24,132 bases of DNA from JBDTGE01 sp050742975. Its GTDB lineage: Bacteria > Actinomycetota > Actinomycetes > Mycobacteriales > Jatrophihabitantaceae. The notes under the pieces are model-generated. The model was given only the letters and a program-made list of their open reading frames with translations, did not search any database and was not told the DNA's origin. Position 1 is the stretch's first letter; every line of letters starts with the position of its first letter. The stretch lies in contig JBOGDQ010000048.1 in assembly GCA_050742975.1 (NCBI GenBank), positions 1-24,132 of the forward strand. The letters run 5' to 3'. Of the stretch, positions 24,046 through 24,132 are shown one piece after another. Both the position numbers and the translations under genes were made by a program.

Positions 24046-24132
24046 CTACCCCAGCTGGGCGAGTCCTCTTTGTAGGTCGTCCTGGTTCATGACCGGCATG
24101 AAGGTGACCTTCGCGCGCAGGCTCGTGAAGGC
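24046..24132 (-). CDS. 3' end of an unrecognised minus-strand ORF, cut by the window edge
   Basis: The last 28 codons plus TAG (24048-24046) are visible, ending VTFMPVMNQDDLQRGLAQLG. About 24 of 28 third positions are G or C, and the composition looks like a normal soluble C-terminus. The upstream part is outside the window, so no family can be named. The MPVMN codons coincide with copy 2 of the 17-bp repeat. If real, it lies upstream of ctaD on the same strand, about 550 bp away. An opposite-strand reading from ATG 24089 (MTGMKVTF) is also open to the edge, so the strand is uncertain. Confidence 0.35.
   Translation of the reverse strand, partial: AFTSLRAKVTFMPVMNQDDLQRGLAQLG
24084..24100. 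repeat. 17-bp direct repeat, copy 2
   Basis: Identical to 23796-23812 and 288 bp away. It falls within the possible minus-strand coding end at the window edge. Confidence 0.6.

Overview
The window is high-GC DNA (roughly 65-70% by eye) with GTG starts, Shine-Dalgarno sites, tightly coupled genes, DUF1206 and DUF1275 proteins and an aa3 oxidase. This suggests an actinobacterial chromosome; I cannot name the genus. About half of the window is one mobile element and the rest is a respiratory/central-metabolism neighbourhood.

Region 1 (1-12,559): an NrfD-like membrane-anchor gene is split by a Tn3-family transposon of 11,949 bp (230-12178). Both 38-bp terminal inverted repeats are present (34/38 identical), flanked by a direct GGGCTC target duplication. 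Removing the element and one duplication copy rejoins the nrfD frame exactly. Inside, in order: tnpA (DDE transposase with a 1-nt frameshift near its 5' end), a secreted RHS/YD-repeat protein of about 2,282 aa with a lytic-transglycosylase-like segment and a hydrophobic polymorphic tip, a lower-GC two-helix membrane protein (candidate immunity protein), a short orphan RHS-tip-like remnant, an internally deleted ISL3-type IS, a res-like resolution site, and tnpR (serine resolvase). A giant RHS polymorphic toxin riding as the passenger of a unit transposon is the most interesting feature.

Region 2 (12,560-15,315): a 47-aa acidic ORF on the minus strand lies opposite a coupled pair: a DUF1206 membrane protein and an MFS transporter (1-nt overlap).

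Region 3 (15,316-21,726): after an intergenic region with a hairpin and a perfect 17-bp operator-like dyad comes a tightly packed plus-strand operon: a 975-aa FAD/Fe-S D-2-hydroxyacid dehydrogenase, an acetate/succinate (SatP/YaaH) transporter, a PoxB-like TPP enzyme and a DUF1275 membrane protein. Read together they could oxidise D-lactate (or a similar 2-hydroxyacid) to pyruvate, decarboxylate pyruvate to acetate, move acetate across the membrane and feed electrons to the respiratory chain.

Region 4 (21,734-24,132): ctaD (cytochrome c oxidase subunit I) on the minus strand, convergent with the operon. About 550 bp upstream of it have no convincing gene, and the 3' end of an unrecognised minus-strand ORF reaches the window edge.
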